Shown here: positions 44,671 to 58,900 of the stretch, piece by piece
Layout of the letters: the number at the start of each line of letters is the position of its first letter
Position numbering within the stretch: position 1 is the stretch's first letter
Assembly: GCA_950295325.1 (NCBI GenBank)
Contig: OX485805.1
Location: forward strand, 14,495,501-14,559,500
Direction: 5' to 3'
Origin: Polytrichum commune
Lineage: Eukaryota > Streptophyta > Polytrichopsida > Polytrichales > Polytrichaceae
DNA length: 64,000 nucleotides
The notes under the pieces: generated by a model
What the model saw: the letters and a program-made list of their open reading frames with translations, nothing else
Databases searched by the model: none
Told to the model about the DNA's origin: nothing
Position numbers and translations under genes: made by a program

Positions 44671-47249
44671 CAACGAACACCCACTTCTGTTAATCGTAAT
44701 TAAGTAAGGGGAGGTCTGATTTTCAAATAGTTGTTTTGCATATGTTCTATGCATCATAGATTTGCTAATGCGACACATGTTTTGTTGTGTAAATATGATT
44801 GGTAGAAGTTGGAGAACATGAATAATGAACCAAATACACACATACCTTATTTGGAAAGGAAAGGTCGTACATTGAGCACTAATTTCAACTGGTTATTTCC
44901 CAAACTCAACAGGTTCACCTGTAACTAGTGGTCGGTTCTCCCCATTCATTGGACATGACAACGTTGGTTTTCACACGCAAACCAAGTGGGGATGATGACT
45001 GAAATAAAACCTTTGTTTAACCCTTAATGTCTTATGTGACCATAATCTAGTCGTGAACAATTCACTTTGGCCCCTTTCACACCATTTTCGATAGTTTATG
45101 GATTGTTTCAACTACTCCTCTTGTTCATGTTCAAGTATGCTATGTCTTGTCACTTGGATAATTTTGATTCAGTAGAGTTAGTTATTTTTGGATTATTAAA
45201 AATAGGGGAGGGTGCTCTCAATTGGTTTAGAGTGGCATTGGTCCATGAATGCCTGCTTGATATTTGTCACCTCCGTGGTTTAGGGGTAACATATCCTAAA
45301 CATATTTAAAAAAAAAAATTGATTCCTTTATGCAAATGATTCTCAATTCATCTGAAGATTTGCACGACACTCAAACGCAACATATCCCAAACATCTACCG
45401 TTGGAATTTTTACTTGGACATGTGTTGGTGGGTGTAATCCCATCTGGAAGGTGCATGGTTGTGGCATTGCTGCCTCCAATTGCAAAGCTTCCCCAAAAAT
45501 CATAAAATAACAATTTCAATATTTTTGAGTTGGCTTAAGTAGGTGTATTGCCCCTCTTTTGAACGGAGGTAACATTGTGTCATTTGGAAATGATTCGAGC
45601 GAAGGTTCGATAAAAAAAAAACCCCCAAGTTAATTTCTGAATTTTCAGCCCTACAAAACCACTTTTGACCTTCCTCTTGTAATCTCCTACATAACAGAAC
45701 TGCAACGTTTGAAATGTTGGACTGTGAATAGTCGTCACCTCTAACTTGCAAATATATGTGTGGTTGGATTTGTCCAAAAAACTTTAGATCTTCAGCTACA
45801 ATCGCTCAAATCCAGACCACATAATCTGACCAAATTTGAGGGAAATTGGGCGTGGGAAGTTAGGGACCAAAGTGTCCCGAACATGGCTCCTGACAGTGTG
45901 AATGGGGTCCCTCCTACTTTAAGTGGAGAATTCTCCCAAGATTGTAGCAAGGAACAAAGGTGTTTAGCTAAAGCCACGTGGAGAAGGGGCCTAAGCTCTC
46001 TAATAACTAGGAGTTTTGTGATGTCACATTTGAAGTGTTGACCCAAGGCTTTACGGAAAACTCTAATTTAATTATATTATACCTATATGTAAAAACCACC
46101 TTGAAGTTCATTGACATATTTAGGCATCGTTACAAACCATGTCATATTTTCTTATTACTATATTATTTGCTACATCGAAACAAGTGTGCATGAAGGAGAA
46201 GTTTTTTGGCTTTGTCTGTAGGACAAAGACTATGCATCGACTACTATGTTTCAAAAGTAAATTTCCTAACCACTTTGCATTCACACTTGAACATTACTTG
46301 TTCTTCTTATTTTTGGTCTAGTTTATTTAACGTGGATGGTGAAAGCTTGCATACCTTGGACAATTAACCAACTAATTCAATTATTAATCTACTAGTTGCC
46401 TTTCATAACTATAGCTGTTCACGATTTGACCTACCAAAAAATGTAGTAAACTATAGTTGTTCTAAAATCTAGTTGACTATAGTTATATACGTCTAATTAA
46501 TTATAGTTGTTCCCTAAAATGTATTGAAAAAAAATTGATTGAATGTAGTTGGTTATAGGTATAGTAAATAGCCGTGAACGGGCATGAGCAAAGTATACAA
46601 CTCTAATTATAGTTTTTCATAAGAAAGGACAGAGCCACACGGTTCTACCGTTTTCTTGTTATTATGAGAACCTTACGTACCTGAGCATGCATCGATCAGT
46701 CAAAATTCAAGGGAAGCAAGAACATTTGACACCGATCTTTACCGATCTGCAAGTGTGGATTATCTTGCAAGCTTTGATCCAACTTACCATCTTTAACCTT
46801 CTAACACGCCTTGTACAATGATGTATCCAAGTTTTAATACAAACCTGAGACAAAATCCCCCTTTTTGGGAGTGGGAGGAATATAGTGTGCCTCACGCTAG
46901 TTATGGACTAGATAACCAATAAGAGAAGAGCTACTTGAGCTGGTTATTAGTTATAACCAATCAATTGATTTACAAACCCTAAAAATAACATGGTTGACAT
47001 CATGCCTCCATGGATGCAAAATCACGACGAGTTGTGATGACCCTTTTCCTCTTGGTCGAGTGATTGGTTATGAACTAACATGATGATGTTTGGATTGTGC
47101 TTATTTAGTTCTAAGCATGTTGATTAATTTGATACTTTGAGTTCTGAAATCATTATTATATATCTTATTACAAAAACACGATAAAATATCAAATAGTTTA
47201 TCCATAATGTTTTGATTAGGTTTGAGATTAGTGTGACACTCAATGAATC

Positions 47250-47600
47250 TTAGTATACTAAATATTGCATTATAGTGTTGCCAATTCTATATGTCGTGCT
47301 CAACACTAATTGTAAACCATCCGTGTAAATGTCACTAATGTGTAAACTTTACATTTTTTTTATCATATCTTGTAAAACGTTTTTAGCATCAAGGTATCAA
47401 CTTTGCAAGTACTGTCACTTACTTAGTGTTTTTTCATCCAAATTTTAATCATCAATGACAATATTTATCACATGATTATTAGGATGCAAAGTATACCAAA
47501 CTTTGTTTCAATAATTGGTATGGATTTCATCCAAATTTTAATCCATGACAATGCTTCATAAGAAGTGTCATTAAGATGGTTACCACAGTGACGTAAAATA
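47250..47600 (+). repeat. dispersed repeat family D, copy 1
   Basis: TGCTCAACACTAATTGTAAACCA ... CTGTCACTTAC ... TTTTCATCCAAATTTTAATC ... GACAATATTTATCACA matches 50620-50970 in the same orientation. Non-coding. Confidence 0.75.
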
Positions 47601-48706
47601 CTATATGACTCTAAATACAAAAAAGAATTTGGTAATGGATAAAATTAGAACAAATTGCTTCCCTTTATGTGTAGACTAAGGGCACACTTTCATGTGCCAA
47701 CAAAGTTGGCGAAAAGCACTAGATGACAAAAACTAGACCCCAATACACATGGGAGTGTGCGCTAATGTTTCCCAAACAACAAGAATAAGGGATTGGCATT
47801 ATTGTAGGGAGGTATTGAGGAGGGGAGCTTGACTGGGTCTCTATTCCGTAATTGGATATTGGCATTCATTTGAGGAAAAAAAATTTGATGCATAAACATG
47901 TTGGTGTGGACATGAGATTGTTGTATTTTAAATTGATTTCATAGTGGCATATTCTTACTATTCAAGCATGCCCAAAAGTTTCCTATTTTATTGGTTGTAT
48001 TTCCGTTTTTCTAAAGTCTCAAGATATGAAATTGTTTGTTGAATCCACTCATGCAGTATTCAACATGCTTAAGTGTGAGGACCAGTGTTCAAGTTTGAAG
48101 TGTGCACATGCATTTCAATGTGAAGGGCTTCAAAATAATCGCACTTCACTCAAACTTTCAAACTATTCTGCAACACTTCACAAAAAAAACTTGATGTTGG
48201 CCGTTTTGTATTGAATATGAAAATATTATGATGTCTCACTATATTGCAGAAGTACATGCAATCAAATGATGCACTAAGATTATTTAGATGCCCTACATAG
48301 TGCACTTAATCATCATTCAACTCCAAAGACAAAACCTTCCGGTTTTTGGTTGATTTCCAAGTGTCAAAATTCTAGCCCAATCCATATTTTCCATCGGAAG
48401 ACCGCATGATGACACTTGCATCAATGCATCCAGTGTTTCAAGTTTCAATTGACTTATGCAATCACTCTTCACCCAATTTTGTTTGGAAAATCCACGTTCA
48501 CATATAGCTATGCTGCCAAGCTGAAGTTACAGTCAGTGCCAAGTCGAAGTTGCAAAGTGAAAATTGCAAGAGTTATTGGAATTTGGAAGTGTCTGCTAGA
48601 GTGCCAAGATTGGAGTCCAACTATGTTTCTATTTCTGCCAGGCAGTTTTTGGAGAGGCCTTCAATGTGAAGGGTGGAAACTTTGCAAAGCACATTTTTGT
48701 GAAGTG

Positions 48707-48737
48707 CCCCCCCCCCCCCCAAAAAAAAAAAAAAAAA
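48707..48737 (+). repeat. C14-A17 homopolymer junction
   Basis: Fourteen C followed by seventeen A. Similar but shorter C-then-A runs occur at 20489-20516 in the LINE. Length is likely unstable and prone to sequencing error. Confidence 0.9.
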
Positions 48738-49998
48738 CTTTTTTGAGGGCCAAAATGGGATAGCCAACACATGGACTTAGTGTGCCCTGAGTTAACTTAG
48801 GCCGTCCTTTGCCATAGAATGCCTCCAATCTCATGAATGGCAATATTGGGACCTCTTTATTAAGATATGAAGAAGAATCATTGGCCCAATAATATTGCAG
48901 TCTTGCATTATGGAGGAGTTTGGAAGACCACGCATTGAATGGATCCACATATTGAAGCTCCTCAGGTGTCTCGGGTACACGAACAATTAATTGGGTGTTT
49001 TACAATAGAGTGATCTACACTACCCAAGTTATATAATTAGAATGGGAAAGCATACAACAACACAAAACTTTAGGAACGGTTAGAGGATACTTCTACATAT
49101 CAACGAAGCTTAGGATGAAATTTCTTGATATTTTGTAGATTGAGCATGTTCATGTGGAGTAAGGGGGTCAACATATGAGAGAGTAGATTTGTCTTGTTGT
49201 CAAGCATGCAGATTGGGATGTCACTATCATCCCATTTATCTATTTTGGGTGTTGCGCGAGTACATGGACATGTGCAACTAGGTTGCCTTCAAAAGTAGGT
49301 TGCTTGAGTCAAATCAAATCACAAACACTTATAACTTTGTTCATCATCCATATCGCAACTACAATATGGAAAATCACTCTTTATTACTATGATGATAGAT
49401 ATTCAAAATAGTGTGAAATGTCAATGAATTAGTGTGGGGCAACCTAATTGTAAAGAGAGACAGAGAGAGACGACAATGCCAACTGCTTGTATTGATAACC
49501 TAATCGCGCATATACCTTTCCATCTTATAATTTTCGATTTCCAGAAATTAAGTCCCAAAAACATGAAAACTTCAAAGATAATTCGAATATTAAGACATTC
49601 CACATGGGATCCCATCACGCTGCCGCCTGCAATCTAAGCGTGATAAGCCCAGCAAAAAGTAAACGCTCTCAAGTTGAATGATACCTCTGCATATGAATTC
49701 CGAGCTTGATGGATTTTCTGAGAGTATTTCCATATGTGAGAAGGACGACATCACTTCTCAAAAATTGCAACCACTCTTGAATTTCTCGTCCATGTGTTGT
49801 CAAACATGCAATTATAAGATAACATCACTATGCTTGATGAATCCAATGTTCATATCAGAAACATTTGGTCTTCACCCGGTCTGAGTCAGCTACACACCAA
49901 ATACTTCACCAGTCTAATAGAAAAAAATAGCCAATTTCGGCTCGGAACAGCAATGTGCTGCACAGAACTAGTATACAAAGTCCTCCCTTGCCACATCA

Positions 49999-52900
49999 TC
50001 ATTGGAGCTTTGTAAATCCTCTGGCAACCTGAACTGGCTTGACAGTATATGAGAGGGGCACAATCTGTGTCGGCTGTCCGGCGGTCAATTCAGAAGAGAA
50101 TGGCACTTCAAACGCCAATGCTTTGTACAAGCACACTTGATCCTCCTCACAAAAGTAGACCTGCACATTGCAGTTTCATCGTAACACTCCTCAGCCTGTG
50201 AAGCTTCTTGATTTCCAAACTTCTGCAAATCTTGCTCTCTTCCATCCACTTCAGAGATGGGTTGGAATTATATCAAGATTCTGCATCTTGCACTTTTATT
50301 CTATAATCGAAGTGCAGCCATCTAAGTTTATATATCTAGGTAAAGAGAACATGAGCCCCCCACTTAATAAATGTACATGTTATGTTCCATCCGGGGTTCA
50401 TGAGTTTGAGGGGCCCCATACATATCTAGAAACTGAACAACGGCAACCAAAAAGAGCGAGGGTGAATGATGGGTGTGAAAGCAAGGGATCAGGCCAAGAG
50501 ACTTGGGGTAGATGGACCTATTAGGTCATGTGCGTATTCCTTTTCGACGATCTTGACAATTGAAACTACTGTAGTTTGAAGGATACATTGGACAGTGAAG
50601 CCCGTCAATTTAGTCTCTTGTGTTGACTACCGGTACACTAAATATGATATTTAGTGTCACCAATTCTAATTGTCTTGCTCAATACTAATTGTAAACCACG
50701 GTGTAGTGTTACTAACACTATATGTCAACCCAACATTATTTGTCATTCCTTGTAAATGTTATGGGGGATTATAGATTTACAGTATTGCAATTACTGTCAC
50801 TTACCAAGTGATTTTTCATCCAAATTTCAATCATCCGTGACAATATTTCATCACACATTGGTGACAAGAGAAGGTAGGGTTTTGGCCAATGGATGAACTC
50901 ATCCATCATCCATGATAGTTTTTGTTCACTTATTCATAAGGAGTGTCATCTGAAAGTTACCATAGTGACATAAGTATTGTATTTAGTGTACTTGTATGTC
51001 TTTTATTTTTCTTGGTTGTTTCATTGACTCACACAATCTAGTTTTCCCTTGATCAGGATCTTGGAAATTCTTGAAAGTTACTTGAACATAGTGTACATGA
51101 GGGCAAAGGAAGACCCAAGGAATGCATAAGGTAGGAAAAAAGGGAGAGAGAGAGAGGAGAGTATCACAAGGAAGGGGGAGAAGAAGGATGGATGGAGGGA
51201 GGGACGGTAGTTTTTACATGTTTTTGGCAGACCATATGTAGTCAATTTTGCAATGAGCTTTCTTTCTCTAATGATTTGTGGGATATTGTTCATAGGGATC
51301 TACTATGAAAGTAGAGACAAATTATTAAGTAGGAAGTGTGAATACATAAACATTAGGTTGCTTCTGTGGAAAACAGTAGCATCTACATGCTTAAGATCCA
51401 CTACAAAAGTTGAGTTGAGATCTTGAACCTTGCACGAGACTCGTGTGGTTGCTTTTGATTCAGAATTTGGATCTCGCTTGAAATGAATGTTGGCCTTCCC
51501 ATCTGATCCAATAGTTCCTGTGGCAGGCTCCAACACTATGCCACTGTCTGCCTCCAATTCTATTTCATATTTGCTTTGAGCTTCCTGCAATGTGTAGATA
51601 CGGCGACATTAGACTAAACCTTGATCCGCGATTTGCAAGCCAGTGAAACACAAACAAGAAGCAATTGACCAGTTGAATATACATACAATATTTTCTACAT
51701 CAATCTCGTTACAATTAAGCAACAACAATAACTGAGGTTTGGCGCTATAACAATGTGGGAGTCTATCTTCTTGTGCACTTCTTTGAGTGCCTACTCTCAA
51801 ATGCCAAACACATCCTAAAAGAATGGTTGGCAGCGTTCTCTTTTGAGAAGGAAGCTTGTGCTCAAGAAGCTCGTAGTGGTAACGCTAAGCAATGTTGTTG
51901 ACATGTTTGAATTTGATTAGACACGAGGAGGCACACTATCACCTATAATGGATGACCTTGTCATGGCTTGACCACTCGTCCAGTAACGAACATGTGTCCC
52001 CCTGCCATCAACTGCAGTATGCACCCAATACTAACCTCATCACTAGCGCAACTTTGCAGGTTGGGTGCCTACTACATCATGTGGTATGGATCCTATATCC
52101 ATAACCTAGTTTAAGCAATTTTGCTAACCTGTCTACCCTCAATTGGATACAAGGAGGCGCATAATAAATCGTAATGGATGATCATGCCATGACCTGACCA
52201 CTACGTCTGATAATGGACACATGTCGCCCACCCATCGGTTGTAGTAGGCACCCAATACCCACCTCGTAGCTACTGCACCTTGGAAGGTTGGGCACCTACT
52301 ACTACAGCCTGTGGCAAGGCTCCTCGCATCCATTACCTAGTTCATAAACTGGTCACAGATGGAAATAGAATCTCACATTACTGAAATGGTATCCAGAAGC
52401 CAGTGAGATTTGAAGCTGCAAATCACCGCTGACGGCAGTGATTGGATTGATTCGAACAACTTGTGTATCAGCCGAAAGCCGTTGCCGGAGTCTTCTGGGG
52501 CCAGTGCTTGTTGCAGGAGTTGGAGGAAGCACACCTTTCAACTCCAGTGTCCTCACTGTGGGTCCTCCTTCAGCGCGGAGATCAATCACCCGGATAAGGC
52601 TGTTGTTGGTGTCAGCCACATACAACTTTCCTGCAAGATTCATCAGAGCAGCTTCATACTTAAAATTTGACGTGAGGAAAGAAAACAAACCTACTGAATC
52701 TCAGAGAAAGTGGTGACTCCAACGTTGCCACCATTGTGAATTAAGGTGTTGCTTCATCTTCAAGGAAGTCTATTTCTGTATGTAATCCTGAAATGGGCAT
52801 CATGAGAATTGAAGGGACTTCGAAGGTTATTGCCTCCAATTAGAGGTGAAGACCTTAATAGGGCGTGGACAAGTTCACCCGGACATTCCCCCTTTGATTG

Positions 52901-55900
52901 GGTGGACCATAGTGGTAGGGGCACCTGAAATTGTTTTCTACAAATGGTATCCAAGCACTATTCCAGCCTTGGGCAGCTTCACCTTAGAGTTCCCATGGGA
53001 CCCGGATTTAAGGCCTTGGGTTTAAGCCACCTTTCACTAAATCTCACAAAATGTATTCACGAACAATTTCCAATTTCAACACGTCTATTCAAAATATAAT
53101 CCCTTGTTTATGTATGCTTCATTACTTGTGACTCTGCATTCATCAACAAGGTCAACAGAAAGGACACCCCAAGGGCCTCGAACAATGCTGTTATCAGAAA
53201 TTGTTAAAGTGATGCCACCTCATCATGTTTAGGAATACTCACCATCTACTCCCAACGCCATTCCAGCAGGCTCTGAAAGCTGCATCACAGATCACATACC
53301 TTGTCCAATAAAAAGGCTTTCCAAGAGAAGATATGAGGATGAAGCTTCTTAGCTATTCTATCAGACTCTTAACAATCTGTGAGAGCTAACAGAGTTCTAT
53401 GATGACAACACAATGACAATGATCTTATGTTATAATTTTGACTAAATTTTTTTGTTCGCCCTGAAGCTGTGAATTGGCATCCAATACTGCTTACCCATAC
53501 AAAGTCCAAGACAGTTCTTCAGTGCACATAAAGTTGGAAGTCTTTGACTGGACAACACCTAATCTTGTTGCACCACATTTCCATGGAAAATAGAACCATG
53601 AAGTATGGCTCTTGTTAACATGTGTAAAAATGCAATTACACATTCTCTGTCTTTGTAGTTGCTGAAGAAAGTGAAAAAGTAAAGTACCTGTGCAGCTTTA
53701 GCAACCCCATCTTTAAACCCTGCAGTTCCAGTGCCAGCAAGTGTGCTGATTTTTTGACTACTTGGCTCTAGAACCTTAATCTGTAAAACGTCACATGATA
53801 GTGAGTGCCCATTGAGATTGTCATTGAGATTTTTACAAAGATGGCTTTCCAGTTCCCTTTTGAATAAGCTGGAAGTGACTTAGGAATTGCCTTAATTATG
53901 GGAAATGAGAAAAATGGAATGACTGGTATACTGAGCCATCAGTATGAGAAACTTGGGTATGTGCTGCTTCTGACACTTCTATTCCTTGAAAAATATTTTA
54001 AAACTCAATGGCAGAATCTGACCTTATGATTGTAGGAATCAGCAACGTACACCAAGCCATCTGGTGTGTGGAGAACACCCAGAGGATGCTGCAACTGCGC
54101 CTTTGAACCCACTCCATCCTTGTCACCAAACTGGAGAAGTATCACCATAATTCAGTTAGATTTCCTAACAAAATTTCATGGCCCAGAAAGTCACCACTGG
54201 TAGATGGAAGATATATTAGGGCGTCTACAACTATCACTTTGATATTACTATCTCAAGAATCTGCTTTCTAGGATTCTTTGGAGCAAAACTACGGACACTT
54301 CCTACAAGGCCCAAAGGTTATCCAAATCTTTATTGCCCACCAATTATTGAGAGGGAGACAACCCTCTAAACCCCTACCCACCCTTGACAATCAAGTGACC
54401 AAGGACTTTACAGGGTTATCCCTCCCTCAATACTCGGTGGCCAAGGAAGATTTTTGATATAGATGGACTTCATTTATGGATTTAGGGCCAATTATTGAGA
54501 GAATCATTTTACAGTGACCACAGGAGTTGCTCTTAACCTTGCTCATTCAAAATGCAAAGTACTGCTCTATTTGATTTTCACGCTGAAAACAAAAGAATGT
54601 CTTTGCAGGAATAATGTGATAGTACCTCAAATAAATTATCTGCAAACGTGGGGTCACCACCAGCCAGCAACTTGGCACCACCTGTTGTCAGATCCACTCT
54701 TCTAACAGAGCTGCTCTCACTGTCCGCTAGATATAATGCTTTCAAGTCTGCCAAAGTATTGCCACCCATTAAACATAGTGATTATATTATTAAATAGGGC
54801 CTTGTTCCATCTGGGGTGATTAGTTTGCGGAGCCCTAGAAATTAAATAGTTAGCAAACCAATGAGAGTAAAGGGCATTGAGGGGTATGGAAGCTACAGAT
54901 CAGACTAGAAGCATTGGAGAAAGGGACCTATTAGTCCATCTACACATTCCTGACCACTAAATTGAAGGATGCAATGGACAATCAAGGCTGCCAATCTAGT
55001 ATTTCCTGCATTGACTAGTAGTTGCATGTCTTTTGGGTCCACAATTGGCAGCCGATGCAAAAGAAGTAGACATGATGGCGTCAACAGAAGCTTTATTTTA
55101 TTTTATTTAAGAAAAAAAACATACCTGAGGCCAGACTAATGCCAGAAGGTTGGGCAAACGATGTGTCGGTCCCTCTACACCACAAAATCCATGAGCACAA
55201 ATGATCACCATGTTCATATATCAATGAATAACATAAGTAAGCAATGGCTTCACTTTTCCTTCTCAGGTTTTACATAAGCCAGGAAAATTAATAAAACAAG
55301 GGATGCATGACCTACCTTCGGCCATTCAAGTTGCGCTCATAACCATCCCCACTAAACACTTCAGTTACACCATCTGCAACCCGATGTCGCCAAATTTGAT
55401 GTTGACCGGCCATTGCAATATAAACAAATCCATTTTCCGCATCATGAGAGACATCCCATGGTGAGTTAAGGACCTGTTTCAAAGACATTGATATGATCAA
55501 ACACTGTTGCCAAGAAAATAAAGAGATTTATCTACATTTTCCCATTCAAGTGCAAAAATCTTGGAAGTCACAAGCAGTGGGGGTCAAGTGAACCTGAGCT
55601 GAGCCCTTCTTGCCACCCCTGTAATCTGCACCCTTAGTGCCATTTCCAGCAAGTGTTCGCACCGTCTCTTTTACAAAGTCAATCTCCCTGAACCACACAC
55701 AGATTCACTTCATCAGCTAATGCAATGTCACAAGGTTATGCAACTGACCTAATTGAGCAGTTCAAAACGATACCATATTCTTCTACTCATTGTGACTTTT
55801 TATGAGTTGATCCCATATGATTCTCCATTTGCATATATTATCAATTACTTCTTGCCACCTGTGGTGCATGCTTGGAGGTAGTGTTTGAGATTGAATCTAT

Positions 55901-58900
55901 AGCAACCTATTTCGGTTCATTAACAGGTCAACCTAATTTTAGCACCTCATGGCATGCCAAAATGAGTTTGACTCTCAATGATTTGAAATAGAATGTTCTT
56001 CATTCAAACCAATGTTGGACTGATATTGTCTTCTTTTGATACCATTGGGGTATCTATAATGAGGATTTCATATTTTTTTGATACCAGTAGGGTATGAGTA
56101 TTTGATGGTAAATTTTTTTCCGATACCATTCAGGTCTATAGACCATGCAAGAACCTTCATACATAGGTACAATTGCCCTAGTATCAATATGGTTTAGAAT
56201 GGTATTGACCCAAATAATAACTTGGGTATACAAGGATTCTCTCACCTTGACATACCCATCGATTCAACTGATATTACAATTTTTATAGCCACGGGTAGGT
56301 TCTTTGATACCTTTATTGATGTTAATTGATGATACCATGAATTCACCTATATACCAGACCAACACTGGTTCAAACCTCCACACTACCTCCAAGCATGCAC
56401 CAAAATCTTACCGAATATGAAAGGTGTTGTATGTAAAATAACAAACTCCTGACCAAATGTCAAGCTGAGTTAGCAGATAACTCTAGAGACTAAGAACTGA
56501 AACAAGAACAAAATTATCACACATACTGAAGGGCATGGGGTCACGAACACAAATAGCTTCACCACTGCCCAAAAAGTCACAATTCAAAGGATTTTGCAGT
56601 GGCTGATATATCAGATTGAAGGAAGCTGTTAAGTGCACCTATACACAGGTAGATCAACTTATGTTGAACTCCCATTGATCAAGATGAAATGAATGATACT
56701 CAACTAGACGTGATAACTTGACCATTTACAAAAGAATAAGATTTTACCTTAGGGCGTGGTTCTCCGTGTCTGCAACATAAAGCACATTCTTTACCGCATT
56801 GTACGCCACACCCTGCACCCATATATTTGGAATTATTAGTAATGCTTCTAAGTCGTTCTAAAGGTAAAGATAGTTTCTGACAACTCACAAGAAATTGCAT
56901 TAGTTTCATGTTGAACCTGCGGTCGGTTGAACAATGCATTTTCGAATGAGCCATCCTTCAATCCTTCACCTCCACCTCCCACTTGAGTGATGTAATTTCC
57001 ATCCAGGTCGGTTACAACCTGGTCATATTACCAGAAAATGAATTATAATTCAGCTCAGATTCCACCTCATGCTGTCTTACTTTAAGATTGGCAGCCTTCA
57101 AAACATCGCAACATGATTATGGAGAAAATTAGGGACCCCAATGGAAATTGAACCACAGTGACAGTTTACATAACCTTAAGCCCTAAGTGTCCACGAGGCC
57201 AAATCTAGGCCTCAAGGTGTCATACGTAGGGGTTTAAGATTACTTGTTGATAATTTTAGCTAAACGTGTCAAAAGTGACCCTATACAAAATTAGCCCAAT
57301 TATCATATGCAATGTTACAATCGGAGCATACATATATACAAATAAATTATAAGACTTTAGCTGAATATGGATTCAATATCAAACACTAAATAAAAAATGA
57401 ATTCCCTAGTTGTTGGGTTTGTACAGATTAAGGATTAAGTTTATGTAACCTACAGGTTGAGTAACTACTTCATGACAAGATCTTGAGGAGCCAGACAGGA
57501 GCAATCTTTCAAGAAATGGATTTTATTCAAGGGAGTGGAGTTTCATGGATTACAATGCGGTGGTGATTGCTGTCTGAGACAAACAAGCGGCCATTCACAA
57601 GATCCGTTGTGAGCTTCCCAGGGAATTTGAGAGGTGAGCCAACAAGAAGTGTGTCCTTGTCCTTCTCTAAGGTCTGAACCAGTGGCCGACTATCCAACAG
57701 CTTCTTCTCTCCATAGTACCCAAGTGCTGCTTCAATTAGGTCATCTAAGTCCTGTCCACAACAAAACAGGAAACATAACCTCATAATCTTAGACCTTGGA
57801 CACAATAGAGTTTCCTTTAACTCATTGGGACTTTTCCTCAGGAGTTGGTCCCCTATGGTTTTCCATTGGTTTGCATACAATATCTATAGTTTCTTTCCAC
57901 ACGTGATGGTGCATGCTCAGAGATAGTGCTTGAATTTGAATGAAGAGCAACTTTCTCTCGGTTCAATGAGGGCCAAACTCATTTTAGCACCCCTTGACAT
58001 GGGTTGACCCTCAATGAACCAATATGGAATGTTCTTTGTTTAAATTTCCAGAATACCTCCAAGGATGCACCACAAACTTTACCACACATTGCAGTCTTGT
58101 ATACAAACAACCTACTCCCAAACTGATATACATGTTGACATGATGACTCTAATATGCTCACCAACCCAAGATGTCATTGATTGGAAATCCAATACAACTG
58201 CAGCTCATGTCCTACGAGAATATGACAAGGTCTCTGAGGATAGTAAATAAAGAACTACTTGTTTTTTTGCATGAGAAATAGTCAGGGGTACACGATAGGA
58301 CCTGCCGATGGCCCTCCCCAGCCAGCATGGCAATCAACCTTCCCTTTGGACTCACTAGTGCCAGGGTTGGCCATGAACTCACACCCAATTGCCTCCACAT
58401 TGTCATCTCACCATCATTTACAACCTGCCAAGGAACAAATCCATCCCACCACAACTTAATACACATTCTGCAAAGTAGCAGAGAATATTTATAGGAAAGT
58501 ATCTGAAACACATGAAGCTGAGAATTGAAGAACTCTTTATCAAGAATTCAGAATTTTGATAGTGTAACATAGGCCTAGTCCTGATCCACCCAAACAGTGC
58601 AAAACAACAAGAGATAGAGTAGCCAAATGAGACTTGCTGGAACTTATAAGAGAAAAACTGTCTGATCAGCTTACTGGGTGTGTGACATCGTAACGAAGGA
58701 CGGCATTGCGAATGGCCCCTGAATCCTTCTCATTGTCAAATTTAGCTGAGTGCACCCCGACAACTGTTAACTGTGGCCCACCAACAAAATAACAATTAGA
58801 TCTGAGTTTCGGAAAAGTAAATCTGGTGATTCATAGCCCAGCCTGTTTACTCAAAAATGTTTGATTTAAAGAGGGGTTTCCATCAACTTACTGGCTGTTG

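Larger units (their letters stand above)
41447..49998. other. gene-free, repeat-rich intergenic region between RHD3 and SOQ1
   Basis: No frame longer than 115 codons and none with family features. Recognisable contents are partial family A repeats (about 41755-42280 and 44360-44670), a family D repeat (47250-47600), a C14/A17 run (48707-48737) and an ATAGTTGTT-type AT-rich stretch at about 46390-46570. I see nothing else. Confidence 0.6.
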
